NCBI RefSeq assembly: GCF_039545135.1
Contig: NZ_BAABRU010000018.1
Coordinates: forward strand, 37,994 to 101,993
Source of the DNA: Herpetosiphon gulosus
GTDB taxonomy: Bacteria > Chloroflexota > Chloroflexia > Chloroflexales > Herpetosiphonaceae
DNA: 64,000 nt
Direction: 5' to 3'
Every line of letters begins with the position of its first letter. The stretch's first letter is position 1. Below the pieces are notes generated by a model, which had not been told where the DNA came from, did not search any database, and was given only the letters and a program-made list of their open reading frames with translations. The translations under genes were made by a program, and so were the position numbers. Shown here piece by piece: positions 18,523-26,946 of this stretch.

Positions 18523-19443
18523 CTACTTGCGCTTGAATGTTAATTCTTCTTGCAAAGCACCGTTGACAAAACGCTGTAACCGCATGTCTCCATCCGAATT
18601 CTTAGGATATAAACGCCACTCTTCTGGCTCAACATTTACAATCAACATGTTGGTTTCGATTTGCGGAGTAGCCGAAAATTCTTTGTTAATTTGGGTTGCT
18701 GGGCACGCTGTAGTTAAACCCACAAATGCTTTATTGCGCGGAAGACCTTCAAAACGAATGTTAAGCATTTGAATTTCTGAGATCGAATTCTCGTTTTGCC
18801 AACATCCTGCAAACCAACCAAAACTTGTAGGAATATTTGGTCCTGTTGGTTGGCTAGTCGTCTTGGTTAGCTTGATTTCCAATCGGTTATTAGCATCGTT
18901 AATGTTATATGCAGCCTTAATTGAATTATAGGTATCGGCCTTAATTTCAATGATGATTGAATTTTTATCTTTTGAGATACTTACTGTAGCATTCCCATTA
19001 GTATCTGTGTTAATTATTGTAGTATTATCAATAACAACTGTTGCATTATTAATTGGCGTATTAGTTTCTTGATCAATCACAATAATTATGATATCGCGTT
19101 TTTGATCAAACGGTAATATATTGAAATACATCAATATTTGACAAATTGCTGCTACAGTGGCAAGAATGGCAAATAGGAAAAGTATTTTCTTGTTTTCTTG
19201 TAATCGTTCAATTAAAGAAGATTTTTTTGAAGTAGTTTTAGCGTTTTTTGGTTCATCGTTATTAGCAGGTAACGTTGAGGGGGTAGAGTTATTTAATTGA
19301 TTCTTTTCGGCTGCCTTGATTTGTTGCTCTAGTTTTTCGCGCTGTTGGAGCAAGGCTGGCGCTGAATGCTTATCGCCACCATCTTGAGTAATTTGCTTTT
19401 GAATCTCATCAAGTTTTTGCTTCAATTGATCGATTGTTGGCAT
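18523..19443 (-). CDS. low-GC single-pass membrane protein with coiled coil and CarboxypepD_reg-like domain
   Basis: 306 residues, not recognised as a named family. Layout: predicted coiled coil (1-50, heptad-like D-Q-L-K-Q-K-L-D-E-I), Asn/Ser/Thr/Lys-rich linker (50-80), one transmembrane helix (87-107), a beta-rich domain (about 115-195) of the T-P-I-N-N-A-T-V-V-I-D kind seen in carboxypeptidase regulatory-like domains, and a C-terminal domain from G-W-F-A-G-C-W. The DNA is visibly more AT-rich, with many AAT/ATT codons, than both neighbours, which suggests transfer. GAGG precedes the ATG. Confidence 0.7.
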   Translation of the reverse strand: MPTIDQLKQKLDEIQKQITQDGGDKHSAPALLQQREKLEQQIKAAEKNQLNNSTPSTLPANNDEPKNAKTTSKKSSLIERLQENKKILFLFAILATVAAICQILMYFNILPFDQKRDIIIIVIDQETNTPINNATVVIDNTTIINTDTNGNATVSISKDKNSIIIEIKADTYNSIKAAYNINDANNRLEIKLTKTTSQPTGPNIPTSFGWFAGCWQNENSISEIQMLNIRFEGLPRNKAFVGLTTACPATQINKEFSATPQIETNMLIVNVEPEEWRLYPKNSDGDMRLQRFVNGALQEELTFKRK

Positions 19444-19453
19444 AACTTCAACC

Positions 19454-20128
19454 TCAGGTAGTTATAAATTGAAGCAGCGCTTCATAATGGGTCAGATCTT
19501 CCAACAGCAAATCGGGCTGGTGCTCAGCAAGTTGTTCGAGGCTGAAGCGACCAGTTGCCACGGCGACCGAGCATGCTCCAGCAATTTTGGCGCAAGCAAT
19601 ATCAAACGGCGTATCACCAATTACCACCACATCATCAAACGTGCCATGCCAACCAGCAGCTTGTGCTCGTTGCAATGCCACGGGCACTAAATCGTTGCGA
19701 ATATGGCTATCCGAGCCGAACGCACCCCATTCCCAACGAAAATGGCGACTGAGATCGACGGCATCGAGTTTGATCTTGGCGGTGCGTTGCATATTGCCAG
19801 TCAGCAGCGAGTGAATTGTATGCGCTTGTAAGTGGCTCAAGGCTGCATGAACCCCATGTAAAATTGTGGTTTCATGTTGTAGATATTCAAAACGGGCCTG
19901 CAATTCACCTTCGTAAACCACATAAAATTGCTCAAGCCGTTCGAGAATCGCCACCTCATCCCAAGTATGCAAGGTCTCGCGAACGATCAAGCCATCGGTT
20001 TTGCCAGCAGTCGAGCTAAGCGGCAGATCAACCTCGTATACACGCTGAAACGCAGCCTTGAAAGCTTCAAGACTGCGCCCATGTGACCGAATCAGGGTTC
20101 CATCAATATCCCAGAGCAGCAATTTCAT
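19454..20128 (-). CDS. HAD-superfamily phosphatase (phosphoglycolate-phosphatase-like)
   Basis: 224 residues. HAD motif I L-L-W-D-I-D-G-T-L (Asp7 and Asp9), cap-domain region 20-85, motif II L-L-T-G-N-M, and motif IV V-V-I-G-D-T-P-F-D-I-A-C-A, all present. It belongs to the Gph/PgmB-like subgroup with an alpha-helical cap. The substrate is unknown. The start overlaps the upstream gene stop by four bases (ATGA), so the two are translationally coupled. Confidence 0.88.
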   Translation of the reverse strand: MKLLLWDIDGTLIRSHGRSLEAFKAAFQRVYEVDLPLSSTAGKTDGLIVRETLHTWDEVAILERLEQFYVVYEGELQARFEYLQHETTILHGVHAALSHLQAHTIHSLLTGNMQRTAKIKLDAVDLSRHFRWEWGAFGSDSHIRNDLVPVALQRAQAAGWHGTFDDVVVIGDTPFDIACAKIAGACSVAVATGRFSLEQLAEHQPDLLLEDLTHYEALLQFITT

Positions 20129-20715
20129 TGTTCGGTTGGTTCCCCATTGACAAGGTCGGCCAGCGGCTGCACCAATTCGCCAAGGCTGCGGAATTGTGGC
20201 CCCAGCTCGGTATCTTTAAGTGGAATATTGACTGGCACGGTTAAACTGACGGGCACTGAGGCTTGCAGCGGAATCGTCAGGCTCAGATAGACTGGCAATT
20301 CCAAACCTTCGGGCAAATTCAAGGCCACACTGGCTTTGAGATAACCCACGCCAGGCAGGGTAATATCGGCGGGCACTTGCAACGGCACGGCTTGGGTTAT
20401 CCGCACATTGGTATTTTGGCTAACTGGCACTTGCAAGGTAATCGGCAATTGCTCGTTCAACGGTACGCTAGCTTTAATCGTGGCATTGCTCAGGCCATCA
20501 ATCGTATCAGTTAATTTGGCAATAGTTGGTTTGAGTGGCGCTAGGCCGGTTTTATAGCCAAATAGCGCAATTGCTAAAACGCCTAAACCAATAATCAGCA
20601 CAATATTGAGGATAAAGGAGGTCATGATCATAAACTTGTACGAGCGATCGATATCAACTCGTTCAACAGCAGTTGTTTTGGTCGAATCGGTGGATTTGCG
20701 GTTGCGATTGGCCAC
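20125..20715 (-). CDS. membrane-anchored protein with beta-repeat exterior
   Basis: 196 residues from GTG 20715, set by AGGAGG upstream. One transmembrane helix (about 24-45, F-I-L-N-I-V-L-I-I-G-L-G-V-L-A-I-A-L-F), then an exterior of alternating short strands with a repeated hydrophobic pattern: P-L-N-E-Q-L-P-I-T-L-Q-V-P-V, P-L-Q-V-P-A-D-I-T-L-P, S-L-T-I-P-L-Q-A-S-V-P-V-S-L-T-V-P-V. The repeats resemble internal duplication. Not recognised as a named family. Translationally coupled to the HAD phosphatase. Confidence 0.7.
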   Translation of the reverse strand: MANRNRKSTDSTKTTAVERVDIDRSYKFMIMTSFILNIVLIIGLGVLAIALFGYKTGLAPLKPTIAKLTDTIDGLSNATIKASVPLNEQLPITLQVPVSQNTNVRITQAVPLQVPADITLPGVGYLKASVALNLPEGLELPVYLSLTIPLQASVPVSLTVPVNIPLKDTELGPQFRSLGELVQPLADLVNGEPTEQ

Positions 20716-20815
20716 GTCAACCTCCTTGCAGTGCCTCGAAGGGGAAAATTCATCAGCAGTATACCACAGCCGATCGTTGCTTGTTAGAGCCATTCTGTCA
20801 TAAATATTGTGATCA

Positions 20816-20879
20816 CCACCCCTCCGCCCCGCCTCAAGGCGGGGAACGCAGGGTGTTTTCATCCCCCTGCACCCCCTAA
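20816..20879. repeat. GC-rich dispersed element family 2, copy 1
   Basis: About 64 bp of the form CCACCCCTCCGCCCC...GGCGGGGAACGCAGGGTG then TTTTCATCCCCCTGCACCCC. The same order of words is seen at 36755-36820 (reversed), 60338-60388 and 63522-63583. It sits in the gap between divergent transcription units. Confidence 0.8.
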
Positions 20880-21056
20880 TAGTTGTTACGTGGACTGTCT
20901 CTGTGCTTTCTTATACCCTAAAGTGAGATATTCTTCTGAGTATTTAGCTGTAAATTGATCATCTAATAGCCAAATAATGCCTTTTGATCCTGAAACGATG
21001 CGCTATGCTACAATGCGCGTTGGTAAACAAGCAAGCCCATGCGTGAGGATGTGATT

Positions 21057-22508
21057 ATGGCCCTCCATGAATTGACAATTGCCGAGGCCCGCGCCCAATT
21101 GGATCGCGGTGAGATTACCTCGGTGCAACTGACCGAGGCTCTGCTGGAACGCATCGCCGCGTTAGAGCCAACCCTGCATTCGTTTTTAACTCAAACGCCC
21201 GATTTGGCTTTGCAACAAGCGCAAGCTGCCGACGAGCGCATCAAGGCTGGCAACGCCACAAGCTTAACTGGCATTCCGTTGGGCATTAAAGATGTGATTG
21301 TCACCAAAGATGTGCGTACCACCTGCGGCTCGAAAGTGTTGGAGAATTGGGTTCCACCCTACGATGCCACCGTCGTGAGCAAACTCAACGAGGCTGGCAC
21401 GGTAACTCTCGGCAAGCTCAATATGGATGAGTTTGCTATGGGTTCGTCCAACGAAAATAGTGCTTTTGGTGGTACACGCAACCCATGGGATACCGAACGT
21501 GTGCCTGGTGGCTCATCGGGTGGTTCGGCGGCGGCGGTTGCTGCTGGTCAAGCTTTTGGCACGTTAGGCACTGATACTGGTGGCTCAATTCGCCAGCCTG
21601 CCGCTTTGTGTGGGATTGTCGGTTTGAAGCCAACCTATGGGCGGGTTTCGCGCTATGGTTTAGTGGCCTTTGCCTCATCACTCGATCAATGTGGGCCATT
21701 CGCTCGCACAGTTGAAGACGTGGCACTGCTGCTCGAAACCATCTCAGGCCATGATCCCAAAGATTCGACCAGCGCCAATTTGCCAGTGCCCGATTATCGC
21801 GCTAGCTTAACTGGCGACATTCGCGGCCTCAAAGTTGGCGTGCCCAGTGAATATTTCGTTGATGGCATGGAGCCTGGGGTTGAAAAAGCGGTACGCACGG
21901 CGATTGAGCAGATTAAGGATTTGGGTGCTGAAATCGTTGAGGTTTCGCTGCCCCACACCAAATATGCCTTGCCAGTGTATTACATCATTGCTCCAGCCGA
22001 ATGTAGCACCAACTTGGCTCGCTTCGATGGCGTGCGCTATGGCGTGCGCTTGGAAGGCAATGGGCTGTTCGATGAAATTGAATCGACCCGCGGCCAATTG
22101 TTTGGCTCGGAGGTGCGCCGCCGGATTATGCTTGGAACGTATGCGCTCTCATCGGGCTATTACGATGCCTACTATCGCCGTGCCCAACAAGTGCGTACCT
22201 TGATTCGCCGCGACTTCCAAGAGGTTTGGAGTAAAGTCGATTTATTGGCAGCGCCAACCTCGCCCAGCGTGGCCTTCAAAATTGGCGAAAAAGCTGATGA
22301 TCCAGTGGCGATGTATCTTTCGGATGTGTGTACCTTGCCAATTAACTTGGCTGGTGTGCCTGGCTTGGTCGTGCCATGTGGCTTTAGCGACAATTTGCCA
22401 ACCGGCCTGCAATTGATTGGCAAGCCGTTCGATGAAGCAACCTTGCTGCGCGTCGGCCATGCCTACGAGCAACATAACAGCTGGTACAAACAACATCCAA
22501 GTTTGTAG
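21057..22508 (+). CDS. gatA: Glu-tRNA(Gln)/Asp-tRNA(Asn) amidotransferase subunit A
   Basis: 483 residues from ATG 21057 (GAGG nine bases upstream; an in-frame ATG at 21039 has no good site). Amidase subunit that releases ammonia from glutamine for transamidation of mischarged tRNA. The Ser-cis-Ser-Lys triad is in place: K78 (G-I-K-D-V), S153 in G-G-S-S-G-G-S-A, and S177 in D-T-G-G-S-I-R-Q-P. Full family length. gatB and gatC are not adjacent. A promoter-like TACAAT lies at 21009-21014. Confidence 0.97.
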   Translation: MALHELTIAEARAQLDRGEITSVQLTEALLERIAALEPTLHSFLTQTPDLALQQAQAADERIKAGNATSLTGIPLGIKDVIVTKDVRTTCGSKVLENWVPPYDATVVSKLNEAGTVTLGKLNMDEFAMGSSNENSAFGGTRNPWDTERVPGGSSGGSAAAVAAGQAFGTLGTDTGGSIRQPAALCGIVGLKPTYGRVSRYGLVAFASSLDQCGPFARTVEDVALLLETISGHDPKDSTSANLPVPDYRASLTGDIRGLKVGVPSEYFVDGMEPGVEKAVRTAIEQIKDLGAEIVEVSLPHTKYALPVYYIIAPAECSTNLARFDGVRYGVRLEGNGLFDEIESTRGQLFGSEVRRRIMLGTYALSSGYYDAYYRRAQQVRTLIRRDFQEVWSKVDLLAAPTSPSVAFKIGEKADDPVAMYLSDVCTLPINLAGVPGLVVPCGFSDNLPTGLQLIGKPFDEATLLRVGHAYEQHNSWYKQHPSL

Positions 22509-22516
22509 CCAAACGT

Positions 22517-22589
22517 TTCGTAACCACGAAGAATGCGAAGACCACTAAGTAATGATCCTTCGTGCTCTTCGTGTCCTTCGTGGTTAAAT
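22517..22589. repeat. CACGAAG-word element with inverted arms
   Basis: CGTAACCACGAAGAATGCGAAG (left arm) is followed after a 14-bp centre by CTTCGTGCTCTTCGTGTCCTTCGTGG (right arm). The arms can fold into one long hairpin. It directly follows gatA, so it could act as its 3' structure, although no T-run follows. Confidence 0.8.
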
Positions 22590-22681
22590 TTCATCCCTCA
22601 TCCCTCTCCCTAAGCTATTGCAATCTCTGAGCGCCACGGCTACCATTGAACTACGGAAGCATCTAGTAGGGAGCCAACGGC

Positions 22682-24001
22682 ATGACCAGTTATAGCATCA
22701 CTGGGCGGGTGGTTCGGACGATTGATCTTGCGCCGCTTGCCAACATTAGCGTGCGGTTTATCTCACAAGCAGGCTATCTGAGCAATGTGGCCAATCGCAG
22801 CCTCTTGCCAGCAGGCCAAGTCGATTGGACGCGCTCGCTGACAGGGTTTAGCGGCACACGCTGGGAATGTTGGGAGCAGCAGATCAATGGCAAAGTAGCA
22901 ATTGCTTGGGGCGATTTTCGCGATGGTGCCTTGATCTACAACCCACATTTGAGCGACGATGGACGGGTGTTTCATAGCGACAAAACCTATTTGATGCCCG
23001 AAGTTTCGCCCGCCCAAGAAGTCAGTTGGACCCGCCAAATCACTGGGTTTGCTGGCTCGCGCTGGGATTGCTGGGTGCAATATATCGATAAGCGCGTGCC
23101 AATTACTTGGGAATTATTTCGTGATAATGCTTTGATTCATAACCCCCAATTGGCTGCTGATGGCCGTTTATTCCAAACCGCCAAAACCTATCTGATTCCC
23201 GATGTTGCGCCTGTGGCCCGTGCTGCCTGCGAAGTCAAAACCGATGCCCAAGGCAATTATCGCTTTGACAATATTGGCGCTGGTGCGGTTGGCTTGCTCG
23301 AAGTCAATGTGGCTGGTTATACCCCGGTTCGCGTACCAGTGATTGTCAACAATACGATTAATCAGCCGATCAATGTACGCGGTGGTGGTAGCGGTGTGCG
23401 CTCGGCTCACCCTAGCTATAATGCTTTACATCCCAAAGTGCGGGCGATTATCGATCAAGCCTTGTTTATGCTGGGCGATGAAAAAACAGTTTATGATGCG
23501 CTGCCCACTAATTTGCAACAAATGTGTTATGGATCACAATTCGCCAGCAATCCCAATCATCAATACTATAAAGATATTGTTTGCGCCGATTTGGTGAGCA
23601 TTTGTTTGGCGGCAGCAGGCTTTAACGTGAATTGGAACAGCGGGGCCAACCCACATATGGCTCAGCATTATGCGCCTGGCCCAGCCACCCTCCAAGAAAT
23701 TAGCGATGCCAACGATTGGCAACCAGGCGATGTGCTGGTGTTTGGCAATAATGGCGCTGCGCGGGCTGGCCATGTTACCTTGTACGTTGGCCCGTTCCAA
23801 GGCACTGATCGTTCAGGCACAAATTATGCGCTGAGTGCCAATTTCGATGTGATTGAAGCCAGCATGAACTTTGATCTTGCCAATGGTCAGCGTTGGGGCT
23901 TGGGCAATATCGCCACCACCCGCCAGCAATGTTTGCAAGGCAAGCGTGGCTATCAATGGGTCAAGCGGGTGCGTTTGAAAGAAGTCGCAGCATTAATTTA
24001 A
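22682..24001 (+). CDS. NlpC/P60-like protein with a duplicated W-T-R-x-x-x-G-F module
   Basis: 439 residues. The N-terminal part is a carboxypeptidase-regulatory-like strand set (S-I-T-G-R-V-V-R, 5-12) interrupted by two tandem copies of a ~70-residue module (about 43-110 and 115-180), each W-T-R-x-x-T-G-F-x-G-x-R-W-x-C-W followed by F-R-D-x-A-L-I-x-N-P. Regulatory-domain strands resume (Y-R-F-D-N-I-G-A-G). From about 255 there is an NlpC/P60 or CHAP-like papain-fold domain with candidate catalytic Cys in D-I-V-C-A-D-L-V-S-I and His in A-G-H-V-T-L-Y-V-G. There is no signal peptide. Family function would be cell-wall peptide cleavage; target and export route are unknown. Confidence 0.65.
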   Translation: MTSYSITGRVVRTIDLAPLANISVRFISQAGYLSNVANRSLLPAGQVDWTRSLTGFSGTRWECWEQQINGKVAIAWGDFRDGALIYNPHLSDDGRVFHSDKTYLMPEVSPAQEVSWTRQITGFAGSRWDCWVQYIDKRVPITWELFRDNALIHNPQLAADGRLFQTAKTYLIPDVAPVARAACEVKTDAQGNYRFDNIGAGAVGLLEVNVAGYTPVRVPVIVNNTINQPINVRGGGSGVRSAHPSYNALHPKVRAIIDQALFMLGDEKTVYDALPTNLQQMCYGSQFASNPNHQYYKDIVCADLVSICLAAAGFNVNWNSGANPHMAQHYAPGPATLQEISDANDWQPGDVLVFGNNGAARAGHVTLYVGPFQGTDRSGTNYALSANFDVIEASMNFDLANGQRWGLGNIATTRQQCLQGKRGYQWVKRVRLKEVAALI

Positions 24002-24116
24002 ATTGCTAGGCACTCAAATGAAGTGACGATCTGCAACCGATTGCTGATTCGCAGGTGAGCTAAACTGCGCTACAATGGGGCATATCGTCATTTCTCAATG
24101 TGGAGGAAAGACCCTC

Positions 24117-24530
24117 ATGGAACGACCAATTCGGGTGTTAGTGGCCAAACCAGGGCTTGATGGCCACGACCGTGGCGCAAAAGTGATCGCCCGTGCCTTG
24201 CGTGATGCAGGCATGGAAGTTATTTATACAGGGTTGCAACAAACCCCCCAAATGATCGTTGAAGCCGCCTTGCAAGAAGATGTTGATTGCATTGGCTTGT
24301 CGATTCTCTCAGGTGCGCATATGACCTTGCTGCCCAAAATCACCACGATGCTGCGCGAAAACGATGGCGCGGATATTTTGGTCGTGGCTGGCGGCATTAT
24401 CTCCGATGAAGATGCAGCAATCTTGCGCAAGGATCATGGGATTGCGGGAATTTTCGGGCCTGGCTCTTCGACCCATGCAATTATCGATTTTATTCGTGAG
24501 CATGTTGAGCGTAGCTCGGTAGAAGGGTAG
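24117..24530 (+). CDS. cobalamin-binding subunit/domain protein of methylmalonyl-CoA mutase type
   Basis: 137 residues from ATG 24117 (GGAGG upstream). Stand-alone B12-binding Rossmann domain equivalent to the C-terminal part of methylmalonyl-CoA mutase. The base-off/His-on motif D-G-H-D-R-G is at 15-20 with H17 as lower axial cobalt ligand, followed by S-I-L-S-G and A-G-G-I-I. In acyl-CoA mutases built from two chains this is the small subunit. The large substrate-binding subunit is not in the window. The next gene, seven bases on, is the mutase chaperone meaB, so the pair is an operon. Confidence 0.93.
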   Translation: MERPIRVLVAKPGLDGHDRGAKVIARALRDAGMEVIYTGLQQTPQMIVEAALQEDVDCIGLSILSGAHMTLLPKITTMLRENDGADILVVAGGIISDEDAAILRKDHGIAGIFGPGSSTHAIIDFIREHVERSSVEG

Positions 24531-24537
24531 GTTGGGC

Positions 24538-25509
24538 GTGGAACTTGTAGCAAAGGCTCGTGCTGGCAATCGCCGCGCACTGGCCCGCTTGATAACCTTG
24601 GTTGAAGCTGGCGATGCCCAAGCCCAAACGGCTTTGGCGGCGCTCTACCCCTACACTGGCCATGCCCATATCGTCGGGGTAACTGGTGCACCTGGCACTG
24701 GCAAATCGACATTGGTCACCCAAATGGCTTTGCATTGGCGTAGTCTTGGGCGCACGGTCGCCGTGTTGGCAGTTGACCCAACTTCACCATTTAGCGGTGG
24801 CGCAATTTTAGGCGATCGGATTCGCATGCAAGCCTTGGGCGGCGATAGCGGCTGTTACATTCGTTCGATGGCGAGTCGTGGCAGCCTTGGTGGTTTATCA
24901 CGGGCTACTGGCGATGCCGTCAAAGTGCTCGATGCAGCAGGTTTTGACATCGTGATTGTTGAAACTGTGGGAGCTGGTCAGGCCGAGGTTGAAATTGCCC
25001 GCGAAGCCCATACCGTGGTGGTCGTCGAAGTACCGGGCATGGGCGATGATATTCAGGCAATCAAGGCGGGCATTTTGGAAATTGCCGATGTGTTTGTGGT
25101 CAATAAAGCTGATCGCGAGGGCGTTGAGCGCACGGTTCGCCAATTGCAGATGATGTTGCATCTTGGCAGCGGCGAACATCGCGATGGCTGGGAGCCGCCG
25201 ATTGTCCAGACCGTTTCCAACACTGGTAAGAATATCGCCGAAGCTGCTGCTGCGGTCGAACGCCATCTCGAACATCTTAAAAGCAACAATTTGCTCGAAT
25301 TGCGCGAACGCGAGCGGATTGAGCGCGAGTGGAAAGTGATTATGCGTGAAACGTTGCTGCGCCAATTGCTGCAACGACTTGAGCCTCACGTCCATGAACA
25401 ACTGCTCAAACAGATGAGCGAACGCCAACTCGACCCGTATGCTGCCGCCAACCAAGCGATTGAAAGCGTTTTGGAATTCCCGCAACCGCCAGCTCCCTCT
25501 CCCGCCTAA
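24538..25509 (+). CDS. meaB: methylmalonyl-CoA mutase chaperone GTPase, MeaB/ArgK
   Basis: 323 residues from GTG 24538, giving the family opening M-E-L-V-A-K-A-R-A-G; TTG 24532 is the alternative. G3E-type P-loop GTPase that loads and protects the B12 cofactor of acyl-CoA mutases. P-loop G-A-P-G-T-G-K-S-T at 50-58, switch region D-P-T-S-P-F-S-G-G-A-I-L-G-D-R, E-T-V-G-A-G-Q-A-E, and N-K-A-D specificity motif are all visible, with the C-terminal dimerisation helix. Together with the upstream B12 subunit it marks a propionyl-CoA/methylmalonyl-CoA route. Confidence 0.95.
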   Translation: MELVAKARAGNRRALARLITLVEAGDAQAQTALAALYPYTGHAHIVGVTGAPGTGKSTLVTQMALHWRSLGRTVAVLAVDPTSPFSGGAILGDRIRMQALGGDSGCYIRSMASRGSLGGLSRATGDAVKVLDAAGFDIVIVETVGAGQAEVEIAREAHTVVVVEVPGMGDDIQAIKAGILEIADVFVVNKADREGVERTVRQLQMMLHLGSGEHRDGWEPPIVQTVSNTGKNIAEAAAAVERHLEHLKSNNLLELRERERIEREWKVIMRETLLRQLLQRLEPHVHEQLLKQMSERQLDPYAAANQAIESVLEFPQPPAPSPA

Positions 25510-25575
25510 CAGTCGAGGCGAGCTGTGCTCAGAATGGCATCGATCTGGCGAATAATGGCTGGAATCCTCGGCATC

Positions 25576-25631
25576 CGACCTCGGTTTTGGTTGAGGTTTG
25601 GTTTGCGCACCACCCAACCAACCCGAGGTCG
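25576..25631. other. large two-part hairpin between convergent meaB and citrate synthase
   Basis: Outer stem CGACCTCGG (25576-25584) with CCGAGGTCG (25623-25631), inner stem TTGGTTG (25587-25593) with CAACCAA (25615-25621), 21-base loop. No T-run follows on either strand. It sits midway in the 170-bp gap between convergent genes, so it may mark the 3' ends of both messages. Confidence 0.7.
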
Positions 25632-25679
25632 TTATGCCTACTTGTCTACACGCACTGTGAGCGAGGGCTGAGCAAAGAT

Positions 25680-26807
25680 TTAGCGCTCAGCAACCTCAAC
25701 CCAAGTGCGATTGCGGTCGCCAGTGTAAATCGATTGTGGACGAATGATCCGGCCAACAGTGCGTTGCTCGAAGGCGTGGGCAATCCAGCCGACGGCGCGG
25801 CTGATCGTGAAGGTTGGGGTGAAGAGGTCGGTTTCAAAGTCGATGCCATGCAACAGCAAGGCGGTATAGAACTCGACGTTAGTTTGCAATTTGCGACCTG
25901 GCTTGTGTTCTTCAAGCAGTCGAATCGCGGTTTGCTCAACGTGGCGCACAAGTTCATACAACTCACGATTGCCATCGTTGGCAAAGAGTTGATCGGCTGC
26001 GCCTGCCAAAACCTCGGCCCGTGGATCGCGCACTTTGTAGACGCGATGACCAAAACCCATCAAGCGCTCACCGCGTGCCAACTTGGCGCGGAGCACTTCC
26101 TCAGCACGATCAGCTGTGCCAATTTCAAACACCATATCTAAGGCTGGGCCAGGTGCGCCGCCATGCAACGGCCCTTTGAGCGCCCCAATTGCTCCAGTCA
26201 CCGCTGAAACCAAATCCGATTCAGTCGAGATGATCACGCGAGTGGTGAAGGTCGAAGCATTCAGACCATGGTCAACCACGGTGTTGAGATAGGTTTCGAG
26301 TGCCCGTACTTGCTCGGCGCTTGGCTCTTTACCAGTCAACATCCACAAATAATTGGCAGCATGGCTTAAATCGCTACGTGGCTCAATAAATTCAGCTTGG
26401 TTGCGTGCTCGCCAGTAGGCCGCCACAATCGTCGGCAAGGCGGCCACGATTCGTTGGGCCGTAGCTTTTTCATCGGCCAATGGGGTTAATGTGGCGGTGG
26501 CAGCCCGCAGCGCATCCATCGGATCTGCCTGTTCGCGGCCAAGTTGTTGGGCAACTTCTAATGTAAGGGCTGATAATTGGCGCTGGCTAACTAGGCTTTG
26601 GTGTAATTCAGTTAGTTCGCTTTGGCTTGGTAAATGGTCATTCCACAAGAGAAAAATCGTTTCCTCGAAGGTAGCAAACGGGGCCAACCGCTCCAAGGGA
26701 AAGCCGGCAATAATTAATTCCCCAGCTTGGCCATCGACACTGCTGAGCCGCGTTGCCGCCGCAACGATCCCTTCCAAACCTACATGAACTTGGGTTTCAG
26801 TCGCCAT
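25680..26807 (-). CDS. citrate synthase
   Basis: 375 residues from ATG 26807 (AGGA upstream; a TTG six bases earlier is in frame). Condenses acetyl-CoA and oxaloacetate. Catalytic elements: first His in D-H-G-L-N-A-S-T-F, second His in M-G-F-G-H-R-V-Y-K, catalytic Asp in D-F-E-T-D-L-F, and Arg residues near I-I-R-P-Q-S-I-Y-T-G. Length fits the short bacterial/archaeal dimeric type, whose members often also accept propionyl-CoA, so a 2-methylcitrate synthase is a possible alternative. Divergent from a second, HTH-fused paralogue. Confidence 0.93.
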   Translation of the reverse strand: MATETQVHVGLEGIVAAATRLSSVDGQAGELIIAGFPLERLAPFATFEETIFLLWNDHLPSQSELTELHQSLVSQRQLSALTLEVAQQLGREQADPMDALRAATATLTPLADEKATAQRIVAALPTIVAAYWRARNQAEFIEPRSDLSHAANYLWMLTGKEPSAEQVRALETYLNTVVDHGLNASTFTTRVIISTESDLVSAVTGAIGALKGPLHGGAPGPALDMVFEIGTADRAEEVLRAKLARGERLMGFGHRVYKVRDPRAEVLAGAADQLFANDGNRELYELVRHVEQTAIRLLEEHKPGRKLQTNVEFYTALLLHGIDFETDLFTPTFTISRAVGWIAHAFEQRTVGRIIRPQSIYTGDRNRTWVEVAER

Positions 26808-26890
26808 TGACAATCGATCCTTTCCAGCGTGTTAGGCCTTGAGCGGCAATTTTGCCGCTTGAAATTCCTGCTGCTATCGACTATAAATAG

Positions 26891-26926
26891 ATTTATCAAT
26901 GTTGTCAATGTTGATTGATGAATCAA
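26891..26926. promoter_or_regulatory. candidate operator between divergent citrate synthase genes
   Basis: A direct repeat TCAATGTTG/TCAATGTTG (26896-26913) runs into a perfect inverted repeat TTGATT-GATG-AATCAA (26911-26926), 20 bp before the start of the HTH-fused citrate synthase. The fused HTH protein is the obvious candidate to bind it; this is inference. Confidence 0.5.
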
Positions 26927-26946
26927 TATTGGAATGGAGCAACGCA

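Noticed and set aside
20863..21056. Extension of gatA to ATG 21039
   Set aside because: No ribosome site is in range, while ATG 21057 has GAGG and gives the family-typical N-terminus.
24001..24116. Cobalamin riboswitch before the B12-binding subunit
   Set aside because: The 115-bp interval lacks the B12-box GCCACTG and is too short for the full aptamer.
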